Of a DNA stretch of 64,000 nucleotides, positions 1-10,100 are shown in pieces. Under the pieces are notes generated by a model, which searched no databases, was not told the origin of the DNA, and saw nothing but the letters and a program-made list of their open reading frames with translations. Source of the stretch: Bacteroidota bacterium. Lineage in GTDB: Bacteria > Bacteroidota > Bacteroidia > Bacteroidales > SKPS01. A program made the position numbers and the translations under genes. The stretch lies in assembly GCA_022709695.1 (NCBI GenBank), contig JAKLII010000002.1, forward strand, positions 489,704 to 553,703. The letters are read 5' to 3'. Position 1 is the first letter of the stretch, and every line of letters starts with the position of its first letter.

Positions 1-3000
1 AAGTCCGCTGCTGAGTTTCAGGGTAACACTGCACACCTGTTCCTGCTGCGAGAGGTTGGTAACTTTGGCCGTGAAGGTCATCTGATCCTGTTCACGGAAA
101 AAGCGGGGGGCGTTGGGCACCACCATCAGTTCTTTCCGGGTAACCAGCTGTTTCTCCAGCGTTCCGATGCGCAGGTCGGGGGTGTGGGCCAGGCACATCA
201 GCTTCCAGGCCGTGAGTGACTCGGGTACCTTGTAACTGAACACCACGTTTCCTTCGGCATCGGTCATGAGCTGGGGGAAGAAGAAGGCGGTTTCGCTGAA
301 GTTGGTACGCGGGGGAGCGGCTGCCGGGCTGGATTTTGCTTCTTCGACATCAGGAAGATCCTCCACAGACAAACTGTCGGCGATGGCTCCTTCCTTCCTG
401 ACTTTAAAGTTACCATTGGTTTCTTCGGTAACGGCATAGTCACCCCTCATGTCCAGGGCAGCCTCCTCCAATTCAACCCCTTTGCTGAACGCCCCCCTAA
501 GAAAGCCCCTGCCCCTTCCGCTGCCAGCATGGAGGTAACCATACCAGTTCAGCCTGTCGTACTGCTGGTTGCGGTATTTGTAGTTCGTGCGGGGCGCAAA
601 CGACAGATAGGTTCCGCCGGTATGTCCAAATGCCTGGTGGTTCCACTGCAGGTAGCGACCGTTCTGCTCATACAGCCAGAACTGCCAGCTATTGGATGCA
701 AAGGCATCGAGGGAGGCATCGTACATACCGGCAAGGAGTTCTGCCATCACTTTATCGCCCGTATGACCTATGATGGTAACCCTGTACTCCTCCTGCTCAC
801 CCGGCTGCAGTTTATCCCTGAAGGTGGCAAACCGGATATCGAGGGTTTTGTTTGAGAAGGGAACCTGCAGGAAGGAGGTATGGGTATAGGGGCGGTTGTT
901 GTACACCATGGCCAGGTGAAATGCAACGCCACCGCGGTGTTCCCCGAGTACATTAAACGTGATCTGTTTCTGTTCCCGGTTCAGGACAATCCATTGGTCT
1001 TCAAGCATTTTGCCGTTCAGTTCGATGGTAAACCTTACGCGGGCCTGCACCGCAGAACCCACCAGCAGGGTAACGGTTTCGCCGGGCTCGGCCTTGGTTT
1101 TCAGTGGTTTTACCCAAAGCTGTTCAGCCACCGGAATGGTGGAGGCCGCTTTGTCGAACAGAATAAAATCGTGTTTTAACGTAACCTTTTGGCCAAAGGT
1201 ATCAGACGTTTCCAGTACGAGGTAATATCGGCCGGGCTGCGAGGTCTGCAGCATCTCCGGCGAGACGGGGCTCTCCTTTCCGCTGACGAAGGTGCCGCTC
1301 CCTACCAGCTCTCCGGTGAGGGTATCGTATGGGTCCACGCTGCCGTACAGGTCGTTGGGGAACATTTTGTTAAAAGCTGCCTGATCCATGACATAGAGGT
1401 CGGGGGCTGTCCAAAGCCTCTTCCGGAGCGGTTCCGGAGGAGCAGGTCTGCGCCACAGCTGCCAGGTGCCAATGGTTTTCACCGCTTCACCGTTCAGGTT
1501 ACTGGTGGAAACCTGAAATTCGGGTTTTTGGGCACGGTCGATGCTGCCACCGGGGGAACAGCTGATTTCCAGCGTTTTCTGTCCGACCCTCACCTGCCCT
1601 TCGGCGCTGTGGGTCTCGCCGTTGAGGTCGGTTACATCTGCAGTGATCAGAAACCGGAATACCGTTTCGGGGGACATCGGTTCGGAGGGATCCATTTCTG
1701 CCCTGAAGGTTATCCTGAAGAGCCCGTCCTCTCCGATGGTGGCTTCTCCCTGCGAGATGGCACTCTTTCTGTTGCTGCGGCCGGGATAGTAGCGCCAGGG
1801 GTAACCCCATTGCCACTCTTTTTCACGCTCCACCTGCCACACCACTTTGGCTCCGGTAAGGTTGTACCCGGCGTATGCTTCCGCTTTCCCGGTAACGTTT
1901 ACCTCATCCCCCGGGCGGAAAACCCCCGCTACCGGATCCATTTTTACCTCAAATTTCGGCCTTTTGTACTCTTCCACGCTGAAGTATTCACTGCCGGTCT
2001 CGCAGCTTATGCTCATCTGGCCTGTAAGACCCGTGGAGGGGAGCACAAAACTCCCCTGGAAGCTGCCGAAGATGTTGGCCACAACCGGTATTCGTCCCAC
2101 CTCCCGGCCGTTTACATCCATCAGCCTGATGTCTGTCCGGTACCAGGTGGCTGCCTTCTTCTCCTTTCCCTGTATTTCAACCACGATCCCCTTGAAATAG
2201 AGGGTCTGGCCCGGCCGGTAGATCTTCCGGTCGAGGAACAGGTGGGTCTGATAGATGGTAATTACAGGGGTCTTTGATTTGCCCGACAGCGAAAAGTGAT
2301 CGTTGGTAAAAAGGGTATCACCCCCGGGACCGTAGCATTCGAAGGAGAAGTTCCGGTAGCTTCCGGACTCTTCCGGCACAGGGATGAACACGATCCCATC
2401 TGCGTTTGTAACGTAGTTATCGTAAATCGATTCTATCCATTGCCTTTTCTGGTAGTTGTATTCCCGGAAGCTTGCCACTACCGTAATGCCCTGCAAGGGG
2501 ATGCCGGTCTGGCGGTCGGTAACCAGCAGGGTTCCCCCCAGTACAGGCTGTACGCGCTGTATCAGAGCGATGCGGCTCACCTGGAACGATGTCCAGGCCA
2601 GCTCGTTGTCTTTGGTAGTGAAATCCGCATTTTTGCTGGCGAGCAGCACATACTGTCCGGTGGGTTGCTCAGGCACCCCATATTCGAACGCATGGGAACG
2701 GTAGTCACCCGGATCCCGGGTAGTGATACTCCACTGGTGCACAGGTTTCATCTTCGCCAGGTCGGCAGCCATGTCCTCCTGCGAATGGGTACCCATTTGT
2801 TTCAGCTGTTTCCGGCTGATCCGGATCAGGCGGTAATGCACCTCAGGGATGTTTTTGAAGGAGGTGAGGTACAGCATAGCCTCACCGGGCAGGTACACCT
2901 CCTGGGCATTGAGCTCCAGATGGGGGCGTTCAATCTGTGCCAGCAGCGACTTGCAATCGGATATACCCTCTCTTCCGCGGCCATTTTCGATGGCTTCGAT

Positions 3001-4077
3001 ACAGATCTCACGGGCTGTTTTCAGGTTCCACCGGTTCTCTTCAGAGTAGTCTTCATTGTCAGCGTCACCCGATTCGAACCACCACAAGGCAACTTTATAG
3101 CGGAGCCAGGGATAGAGCTGGCTGCTATTGTATTTGGCCGAAAGGGTTTCCAGAGATGACAGATACAGGGAGTCCTTGTCCGGAAGGTTAACCACCAGGT
3201 TTTTGGCATATTCCAGTCTGTAAACTGTAAGTTCAATCAGGGCTTCCGGTGCCGTATCTGCGAGATGCAGGCGAATCAGTTCCTGAAAGATCCGGAGGGC
3301 ATTGGCTGTACATCCGAGGGTATCGGCCGGATCTGCAACCATCTTCAGAAAGCGCTGATTATCTGAAAGAAGGGCAGGGTTATTATACTCCGTAAATGAT
3401 TCTGCCGAAGCATTGTAGCCATACTGATTTGTAAAATACTCCAGCGCCCTGTGGGCGAGAAAGTCGTACAGGGTAGGCCGGTATTTCGCTGAGCCGGAAG
3501 CTTTTTCGAGGATTGCACTGAAATCATCAATGGGGGTGGCCTGCAGCAGTTTGGCGGGGGTCAGGGAGCGGCGGTACAGCAGGGTGACCTCGGCTGCAAT
3601 CCGTCTGGCATCCCACAGGTTGAAATCGGGTTCCTTAAAATCCTTGAGGGGCGTACGCTGATCGATGATCCACGACTGCATGTCGTAATAATCGCGGAAC
3701 GTTTCCGCCAGCATCGATTCGAGGATCGCTTTCACCAGCGGCTCGCGGGTTCTGGCCAGTTCATCGCGCAGGAGTTTTACGGTTTCGCCATACACATCCT
3801 CCTGAAAGGTAGCCTGGATGGAGGTTCGGTACATCACGGCCCGGATTCTTTCGCTGTGGCGGCCGGTTTTCACAGCATCGGCATAGATCTTATCCACTAC
3901 CCCCAGGGCCGATTTCGGCAGCGATTTCTCCATGAAGGCATCTGCCTCTTTCCATTGCTTGTCGTAGGGCCCCGGTTTGGCGGGGGTTTGCGCAGATGAA
4001 CCTTCTGTCATCAATCCAAGAATAAGCGCAGGTAACCCTATCATGAATAGTTTCCTCAACCAGCTGTATCCATTCAT
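1..4077 (-). CDS. Alpha-2-macroglobulin family protein, N-terminal 1359 residues (runs off left edge)
   Basis: One uninterrupted reading frame runs from the ATG at 4077-4075 to base 1 with no stop, so the C-terminus is missing. A signal peptide is visible (charged start, hydrophobic stretch, cleavage around SSA/QTP at residue 30); there is no lipobox Cys, so the product is probably periplasmic or secreted rather than a lipoprotein. After a helical N-terminal region (to about residue 390) come beta-rich MG domains, including an MG2-like segment (FLDRKIYRPGQTLYFKGI). Near the end of the visible part is the A2M-domain signature (ETAFFFPQLMTDAEG, then VPESLTAWKLMCLAHT). Bacterial relatives are large envelope proteins thought to trap proteases. 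The thioester region, if present, would lie beyond the window, so thioester status is unknown. A second in-frame-looking start at 4087 belongs to a different, short frame and is a shadow. Confidence 0.9.
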   Translation of the reverse strand, partial: MNGYSWLRKLFMIGLPALILGLMTEGSSAQTPAKPGPYDKQWKEADAFMEKSLPKSALGVVDKIYADAVKTGRHSERIRAVMYRTSIQATFQEDVYGETVKLLRDELARTREPLVKAILESMLAETFRDYYDMQSWIIDQRTPLKDFKEPDFNLWDARRIAAEVTLLYRRSLTPAKLLQATPIDDFSAILEKASGSAKYRPTLYDFLAHRALEYFTNQYGYNASAESFTEYNNPALLSDNQRFLKMVADPADTLGCTANALRIFQELIRLHLADTAPEALIELTVYRLEYAKNLVVNLPDKDSLYLSSLETLSAKYNSSQLYPWLRYKVALWWFESGDADNEDYSEENRWNLKTAREICIEAIENGRGREGISDCKSLLAQIERPHLELNAQEVYLPGEAMLYLTSFKNIPEVHYRLIRISRKQLKQMGTHSQEDMAADLAKMKPVHQWSITTRDPGDYRSHAFEYGVPEQPTGQYVLLASKNADFTTKDNELAWTSFQVSRIALIQRVQPVLGGTLLVTDRQTGIPLQGITVVASFREYNYQKRQWIESIYDNYVTNADGIVFIPVPEESGSYRNFSFECYGPGGDTLFTNDHFSLSGKSKTPVITIYQTHLFLDRKIYRPGQTLYFKGIVVEIQGKEKKAATWYRTDIRLMDVNGREVGRIPVVANIFGSFQGSFVLPSTGLTGQMSISCETGSEYFSVEEYKRPKFEVKMDPVAGVFRPGDEVNVTGKAEAYAGYNLTGAKVVWQVEREKEWQWGYPWRYYPGRSNRKSAISQGEATIGEDGLFRITFRAEMDPSEPMSPETVFRFLITADVTDLNGETHSAEGQVRVGQKTLEISCSPGGSIDRAQKPEFQVSTSNLNGEAVKTIGTWQLWRRPAPPEPLRKRLWTAPDLYVMDQAAFNKMFPNDLYGSVDPYDTLTGELVGSGTFVSGKESPVSPEMLQTSQPGRYYLVLETSDTFGQKVTLKHDFILFDKAASTIPVAEQLWVKPLKTKAEPGETVTLLVGSAVQARVRFTIELNGKMLEDQWIVLNREQKQITFNVLGEHRGGVAFHLAMVYNNRPYTHTSFLQVPFSNKTLDIRFATFRDKLQPGEQEEYRVTIIGHTGDKVMAELLAGMYDASLDAFASNSWQFWLYEQNGRYLQWNHQAFGHTGGTYLSFAPRTNYKYRNQQYDRLNWYGYLHAGSGRGRGFLRGAFSKGVELEEAALDMRGDYAVTEETNGNFKVRKEGAIADSLSVEDLPDVEEAKSSPAAAPPRTNFSETAFFFPQLMTDAEGNVVFSYKVPESLTAWKLMCLAHTPDLRIGTLEKQLVTRKELMVVPNAPRFFREQDQMTFTAKVTNLSQQEQVCSVTLKLSSGL

Positions 4078-4100
4078 AGCGATCCATTATTTGTGATGCT

Positions 4101-4108
4101 CAAAAGTA
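4101..4108 (-). promoter_or_regulatory. Bacteroidota -7 box upstream of the A2M gene
   Basis: Read on the minus strand the site is TACTTTTG, a match to TAnnTTTG, 24 bp upstream of the A2M start codon. No clear TTTG -33 element is found at the usual distance, because that position is occupied by the GGAAGTTTAGG repeat. Confidence 0.5.
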
Positions 4109-4122
4109 GCTTTTTTAAGTAT

Positions 4123-4178
4123 GTTGAGGAAGTTTAGGAAGTTTAGGAAGTTGAGGAGGCGCAGCGAAGCGCTCAACT
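4123..4178. repeat. Intergenic GTTGAGGAAG/GTTTAGGAAG repeat with terminal hairpin
   Basis: This low-complexity stretch contains four near-identical decamer-like units (GTTGAGGAA, GTTTAGGAA, GTTTAGGAA, GTTGAGGAG). It ends in a GC-rich hairpin (GGCGC-AGCGAA-GCGC) and a closing CTCAAC that is complementary to GTTGAG. The same word family recurs at 13998-14075 in front of trpS. It lies between the divergent A2M and beta-helix genes. An open frame crosses it, but its translation (RKFRKFRKL) is a repeat artefact. Confidence 0.75.
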
Positions 4179-4208
4179 TTTTGTGTATAGAGAAAGTGAA
4201 ACCATCGG

Positions 4209-4234
4209 TTGCATATATATTTCTATTACTTTTG
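4209..4234 (+). promoter_or_regulatory. Promoter for the beta-helix T9SS cargo gene
   Basis: A TAnnTTTG box (TACTTTTG, 4227-4234) lies 28 bp upstream of the chosen ATG at 4262. A TTG at 4209-4211 could serve as the -33 element, but the 15-bp spacer is shorter than usual. The position argues for the start at 4262 rather than any start further upstream. Confidence 0.5.
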
Positions 4235-4261
4235 TTTCCGAAATCTAAATCGTTTTACTTG

Positions 4262-7126
4262 ATGAAAAAAGATTCTATAATTCAGATAAACAAGTATTTA
4301 ATGATCAGAAACTTGTTATTACTTCAATTATTATGGATGTTTTGTGGTCCGGTTGATGCGCAATACTACGTTTCCCCTGGTGGATCGGACGCCAACCCGG
4401 GCACCTTTCAGCAGCCCTTTAAAACCATCCAGAAAGCTGCCAATCTGATGGTTGCAGGCGACACCTGTTATATCAGGGGGGGCATATACCATGAAATGGT
4501 AACGCCAGTCAACAGCGGTACCCTTGCCAATCCGCTGGTATTTACCCGGTATGCCAGTGAGAAGGTAATCGTTACGGGAACCGATTCCATTTCAGGCTGG
4601 GTACCTTATCAGGGGGGTATTTACAAAGTCTGGGTCCCTGATTCGGTCATGCAGCTGATGGTAAACCGGAAACCCGCCCATGAGGCCAGATATCCGAATT
4701 TTCAGGGGAATTTTCTTTCGTTGAACGACTGGCGTGCGGTAGTAACCGATACCAACCGGAATGCAGTATTTTCGGGCACAAACTTCCCGTCGGGATATTG
4801 GGTTGGTGGATATGTGCAGGTGATGGTGGGTTCGAAATGGGTGAATCAGTGCGGAAAAATTGATGCATCAAACGGCAACCAGGTGCACTGCAGTACCACA
4901 AGCTATCCCTGGGGAACCACTCCCGCCTACAGCCCGTCGGTGTACACCGGATCGGGATCAGGCTATATCATCGGGCATCTCAACGCACTCGATACCATCA
5001 ACGAATGGCACTGGCAAAACGACACCCTGTATTATTACCCGCAGAGTTCATCCGTGATTAACACTCTTTCGATTCAGGCCAGGACGCGGTTAAACGGATT
5101 CAATTGCTACGGCAAACAATACATCAAGCTTGAAAACCTGCATTTTGTGATGGCCACGGTAAATTTCGAACAGGCAACAGGTTGTACCCTGCAAGGGGGT
5201 AGTGTGGTTTTCCCCACCCCTTTCCATTACTTCAGCAAAGCCTGGGGCAGGCAGGAGTTTGACACATTGAACTTCGGCCTCAGCAACTGGACAGGGAAAG
5301 GGATTGCTGTATCGGGTTTCAATAATACAGTGAAGGACTGTTACATTGCCCACAGCTGGGGTGATGGGGTAAGCGTCGGGGGGCAGAACCACCGGGTAGA
5401 AAACTGCCTCATCGAGGACTGCAACTGGTCTGGAACTGATTATGCCCTTATCTCTACCGTGGGTTCAGGGCATCAGATTACCCGTAATACGATCCGTCGT
5501 ACCGGCAGAAGTGCCCTGGTAAACCGCCTCAGCAATCTTACAGACATCACCTATAACGACATGTATGACTGTGGCCTCATCACCCACGACCTTGGAATCA
5601 CCTATTCCTATCACTCCAATGGCAACGGCTCCCATATTGCTTACAACTGGGTGCATGACAATTATGCGCCCAGTTCCTGCATGGGCATTTACCTGGATAA
5701 CTACGACACAAATTATGTAGTGCATCATAATGTAATCTGGAAAGTTAAAAATGCCATCCAGACCAATAAACCGGCGGTGAATCATCAGATATACAACAAT
5801 ACAGCCTGGTACTGCACGGTAGCCATGGGAGCCTGGGGTAATACAGGAACCACCATACAGGGTCAGGTGGTAAAGAACAATCTTTCAGACAAAGCCTGGA
5901 GTACCGGCAATACCTTCAGCAATAATCTGGTAACCTCAGCCTCTCCCTTCACACAGGTTTCAGCCTGCGATTTCACCCTGGCCCCCGGATCTTCAGCCAT
6001 AGATTATGGGGTTCATATTCCGGGGATTACCAATGGGTACAGCGGAGCTGCTCCGGATGCCGGTGCTTACGAGTTTGGCGTAACCCCCTGGGTTCCCGGC
6101 ACCAGTACGGTAATGCCCGACCTGAGTGAAATGTATCTGATCACTTCAGTACCAGACTCAGCCAAGATTCTCAGTGGTACCTTTAAGGTATGCCAGGGAG
6201 AGAGCAATGTGCTATACACCGTAGAGCCGGTAATCAATGCCACCTCTTATCAATGGACGCTGCCCAATGGTGCCACGGGAATCACTGCAGCCAACACCAT
6301 CATTGTCAATTTCAGCAGCAATGCTGCTTCAGGAAACATATCGGTGGTGGGAATCAACTCCAATGGTACCGGTATAACATCGGTCACAAGATCTATCACT
6401 GTAAATCCGGCAGTTGCAGCCGCCGGACCCATCACAGGACCAGCACAGGTGTGTCAGAATCAATCGGCTACCTATTCCATTGCCACTCTTCAAGGTGCGA
6501 CTTCTTACGCCTGGACCCTTCCGAACGGGGCTACCGGAAGCAGCAACACCCATTCTATTACCATCCAGTTTGGTTCTGGTGCCACTACTGGTTATGTAGC
6601 TGTAAAAGGGATAAATCCATGCGGGGAGGGCATATCTGATTCAATGCTGGTTACTGTGATGTATCAGCCCCCAGCCCCTCAGATTGTGCAAGCCGGTGAC
6701 ACCCTGTTTTCAAATGCTGCGATGGGAAATCAATGGTACTGCCAGAGTACAGGATTGATACCCGGGGCATTCAATTCCTGGTACACACCGGTAAAGACCG
6801 ACTGGTACTACGTACTGGCAAACCTTGTCGGATGCCCTTCCGACACCTCCAACAAAATTTACTTTGTATACAACGGCATTGTTCAGCCAGAGGGGGAAGG
6901 GGATCTTCAGGTGTTCCCCAATCCCACCCGTGGATCCATTCAAATCCTCTGCAGTGAGGAGATTATGCGTGTTGAATGTTTGGGTGCAGCGGGGCAATAC
7001 CTGTTGCAGAAAGAGGGTGACCAGGATTACAGTCTCCCTGTTGGGTTGACCTCAGAAAGCGGATTCGCCATCCTCCGGGTCATAACTACCTCAGGATCCA
7101 GGGTAATCAAGGTGGTAAAAATCTGA
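4262..7126 (+). CDS. Secreted right-handed beta-helix protein with PKD-like domains and T9SS type A sorting domain
   Basis: This 954-residue protein has a late signal peptide (MIRNLLLLQLLWMFCGPVDA, residues 14-33), so translation may start at 4262 or at the internal Met at residue 14. After cleavage comes a DUF1565-type opening (YYVSPGGSDANPGTFQQPFK) typical of polysaccharide-active beta-helix proteins, then parallel beta-helix (PbH1-like) repeats to about residue 590 with Asn/His-rich turns. Two PKD/Ig-like domains follow, each containing the phrase 'YxWTLPNGATG' (about 640-800). The C-terminus carries the type A sorting signature VFPNPTRGSIQI and ends in a basic KVVKI, so export by the type IX secretion system is expected. 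Its substrate is not evident; a polysaccharide lyase or a binding role are both possible. Confidence 0.85.
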   Translation: MKKDSIIQINKYLMIRNLLLLQLLWMFCGPVDAQYYVSPGGSDANPGTFQQPFKTIQKAANLMVAGDTCYIRGGIYHEMVTPVNSGTLANPLVFTRYASEKVIVTGTDSISGWVPYQGGIYKVWVPDSVMQLMVNRKPAHEARYPNFQGNFLSLNDWRAVVTDTNRNAVFSGTNFPSGYWVGGYVQVMVGSKWVNQCGKIDASNGNQVHCSTTSYPWGTTPAYSPSVYTGSGSGYIIGHLNALDTINEWHWQNDTLYYYPQSSSVINTLSIQARTRLNGFNCYGKQYIKLENLHFVMATVNFEQATGCTLQGGSVVFPTPFHYFSKAWGRQEFDTLNFGLSNWTGKGIAVSGFNNTVKDCYIAHSWGDGVSVGGQNHRVENCLIEDCNWSGTDYALISTVGSGHQITRNTIRRTGRSALVNRLSNLTDITYNDMYDCGLITHDLGITYSYHSNGNGSHIAYNWVHDNYAPSSCMGIYLDNYDTNYVVHHNVIWKVKNAIQTNKPAVNHQIYNNTAWYCTVAMGAWGNTGTTIQGQVVKNNLSDKAWSTGNTFSNNLVTSASPFTQVSACDFTLAPGSSAIDYGVHIPGITNGYSGAAPDAGAYEFGVTPWVPGTSTVMPDLSEMYLITSVPDSAKILSGTFKVCQGESNVLYTVEPVINATSYQWTLPNGATGITAANTIIVNFSSNAASGNISVVGINSNGTGITSVTRSITVNPAVAAAGPITGPAQVCQNQSATYSIATLQGATSYAWTLPNGATGSSNTHSITIQFGSGATTGYVAVKGINPCGEGISDSMLVTVMYQPPAPQIVQAGDTLFSNAAMGNQWYCQSTGLIPGAFNSWYTPVKTDWYYVLANLVGCPSDTSNKIYFVYNGIVQPEGEGDLQVFPNPTRGSIQILCSEEIMRVECLGAAGQYLLQKEGDQDYSLPVGLTSESGFAILRVITTSGSRVIKVVKI

Positions 7127-7169
7127 AATCACAATTATAATTGAATATAACAACTTAAATAACAGCTAT

Positions 7170-10100
7170 ATGAAAAGACTATTTTTATTTTTTACATGCA
7201 TTATCAGTATTCTCGGTGTATCGGGCCAGACCCCGGTAGGGACAGGACAGACTTATGCTACCCTAAAAGCAGCATTTGATGCCATCAACAGCGGAACGCT
7301 TACCGGGGCTGTGGTTTTACAACTGACCAGCAACACAACTGAACCTGCGTCGGCAGTACTGAATGCAAGCGGCGGCAGTTCAAACTACACCTCCGTAACC
7401 ATTTATCCCGCTGTTGCCAACCTTACGGTAAGTGGCACTGTTGCCGGAGCCCTGATCGAATTAAGCGGAGCAGATCAGGTAATTCTGGATGGGCGTGTGA
7501 ACCAGCAGGGAGCAGCGAGTTTGTCGATTTCCAATGCCAGCACAGCCACCAATGCAACCACCATCCTTTTTTCCAATGATGCAACCTTCAATACCATCAA
7601 GCACAGCATTATCTCAGGATGTGCCCCAACCAGCGGAGTAGTTACCTTCGGCACCACCACCGGTAGCACCGGAAACGACAACAATACGGTAGAATTTTGC
7701 GAAATAAAGGATGGCCTTACCAAACCCAGGTATCTGGTGTATGGATCAGGGACCACTTCAAAGGAGAACAGTAACAACTCTATCCTGAACTGCAACCTGA
7801 TGAACTATAACGCTGCCACCTCCACAGGGGCCATCTATCTTGCCTCCGGCAATACCGGATGGATCCTGTCAGGGAACAGCATCTATCAGACGGCTGCTTA
7901 CGCCGGTTCTGCGACAACAGCCTACGGGATTTATATCAGCGGAGGAAACGGCTACCAGGTGACAAATAATTATATTGGTGGAAGTTCCCCCATGTGTGGT
8001 GGCACTGCCTGGACCATCAATGGCACAGCAGCAGCCATGAAATTTAACGGCATCTATCTTGGGGTAGAAACTCTGGTTACTACCTCAGTTCAAAACAACC
8101 AGATCAGGAACATCTATTGGCTTACCAGTGCAACAACCACCGCATCACCGGGGGTGTGGTGCGGGATACACTCCCCTTCGGGCAATGTACATATCGGAAG
8201 TTCTGCAGGCAACATTATTGGTGACAGCGTGGGAAACGGATCTATCACGATTGTAACCACAGGCACAACGAATGCCTATATTTATGGAATATCCAATATC
8301 TCTACCGGAAGCAACATCAATATCTCAAACAACAGAATTGGTTCATTGACTCTTGGCAACGGAATATCAACCACTGCATTATCGGCCCTGTACTGTATCC
8401 ACAATTCCGGTGGAACCGCGGGTACTACCACCGCAGTTATTGAAAATAATCTGATAGGGAGTTTGACCACACCCAACAGCATCCTGTATGCCAATGCAAC
8501 CACCAGCACCATCAACCAGTTCATCAACGGACTGTACAACAATGCACTGGGTAGCGCTTTAATTTCCGGCAATACTGTTTCCAACATCAAAAACAATTAT
8601 TCGTCGAATGGTACGAGTGCCAGCGCCATCTGCGGGCTGTTCGTCGGAGGGGGAAGCAATACCATTACCGGAAATGTAATCCGGGATCTGACTTCATCGG
8701 GCACCAGTACAGGAACCGGTATCGGCACCAATCTGCTCGGTATTTTTTTCAGGGATATTGCTGCCCTGTCAGGCAACCAGACCATTTCCGGGAACAAGGT
8801 TTTCAACCTGAACAACACTGCTGCTTCTGCGGCAGTAACGGTAGCCGGGATCTATTTCGATGCATACAATTCAGCCTCTTCGAATGTAATTGAAAAGAAC
8901 CAGGTGTATAACCTTAATCCTTCCACTACAGGAGCTGCGGTAATAAGCGGCATCAACATAGCCAGCAGTGGCAACACCACACAGGTAATCAACAATATGG
9001 TATCGCTGGGAGATGGGCTGTCGAATAATTACCTGATCACAGGGATTCTGGATTCAGCAGGTACCAACCACTACTACTACAATTCTGTGTACATCGGTGG
9101 CAGTGCTGTTTCAGGGTCGAATGTCACCTATGCATTCAACAGTCATGTTACCACAGTCAGTCGCAATTTTCTGAACAACATTTTTTACAATGGCCGATCC
9201 AATGGTACAGGAACCGGTAAGCATTATGCTGTGCGGATTGCCGGAACAATCACAAATCCTGTCGGCTTAACGATGAATTACAATGATCTTTTCACTGATG
9301 GCACCGGTGGTGTTATGGGGGTATTCAACAGCGCTGACCGGACCAGTCTGACGTTATGGCAAACTGCCACCGGACAGGATGCAAACAGTATTTCTGCCGA
9401 CCCGAAGTATCTCGGCATCACAAATCTGCACATCCAAACCACAATCACCTCACCGGTTGACAATGCGGGATTGACGGTTGCGGGCATTACCACAGATTTC
9501 GACGGGGACTTCCGTACCAATACCCCGGATATCGGAGCCGATGAGTTTGCAAGCCTGCCGGTGAATAATTGCACAGGGACTCCCTCAGCCTCTCTGATCC
9601 TCGGACCCGATTCTCTTTGTGCCGGAAATGCCACCACCTTGTCGCTCAACAACGCCTATAATCTTACAGGCATATCCTATCTGTGGAAATATGGAACCAC
9701 TGCCTCCGGACCCTGGACAAATCTCGACACCCTCCTGACCCAGTCCACCGGCATCCTGACGGCAACCCGGTATTTCACCTGCACCATCTCCTGCAGCTTC
9801 AGTGGATTGTCGTACACCACTCCTGCAAAAAGTATTGTGGTAACACCCATTCCCAACGCTTCCATCAGTTATCCGGGAGCGCCCTTCTGCCAGGCTGACT
9901 CCTCCATAAAATCTGTTACCCTGACCGGAACCACCGGAGGGACTTTCACTGCCCTTCCTTCCGGTCTTGTCCTGAATGGTGCCAATGGAAACCTCCAGCC
10001 TTCGGCAAGCCAGCCGGGCAGCTACACCATCTCCTATACCATCCCTGCCTCCGGTGGATGCCCATTGTTTACTGCCACAGCACCTGTTACAATCAATCCC

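Noticed and set aside
4121..4261. An upstream in-frame extension of the beta-helix gene to 4121
   Set aside because: It runs through the GGAAGTTTAGG repeat and past the probable -7 box at 4227-4234; the signal peptide lies further in.
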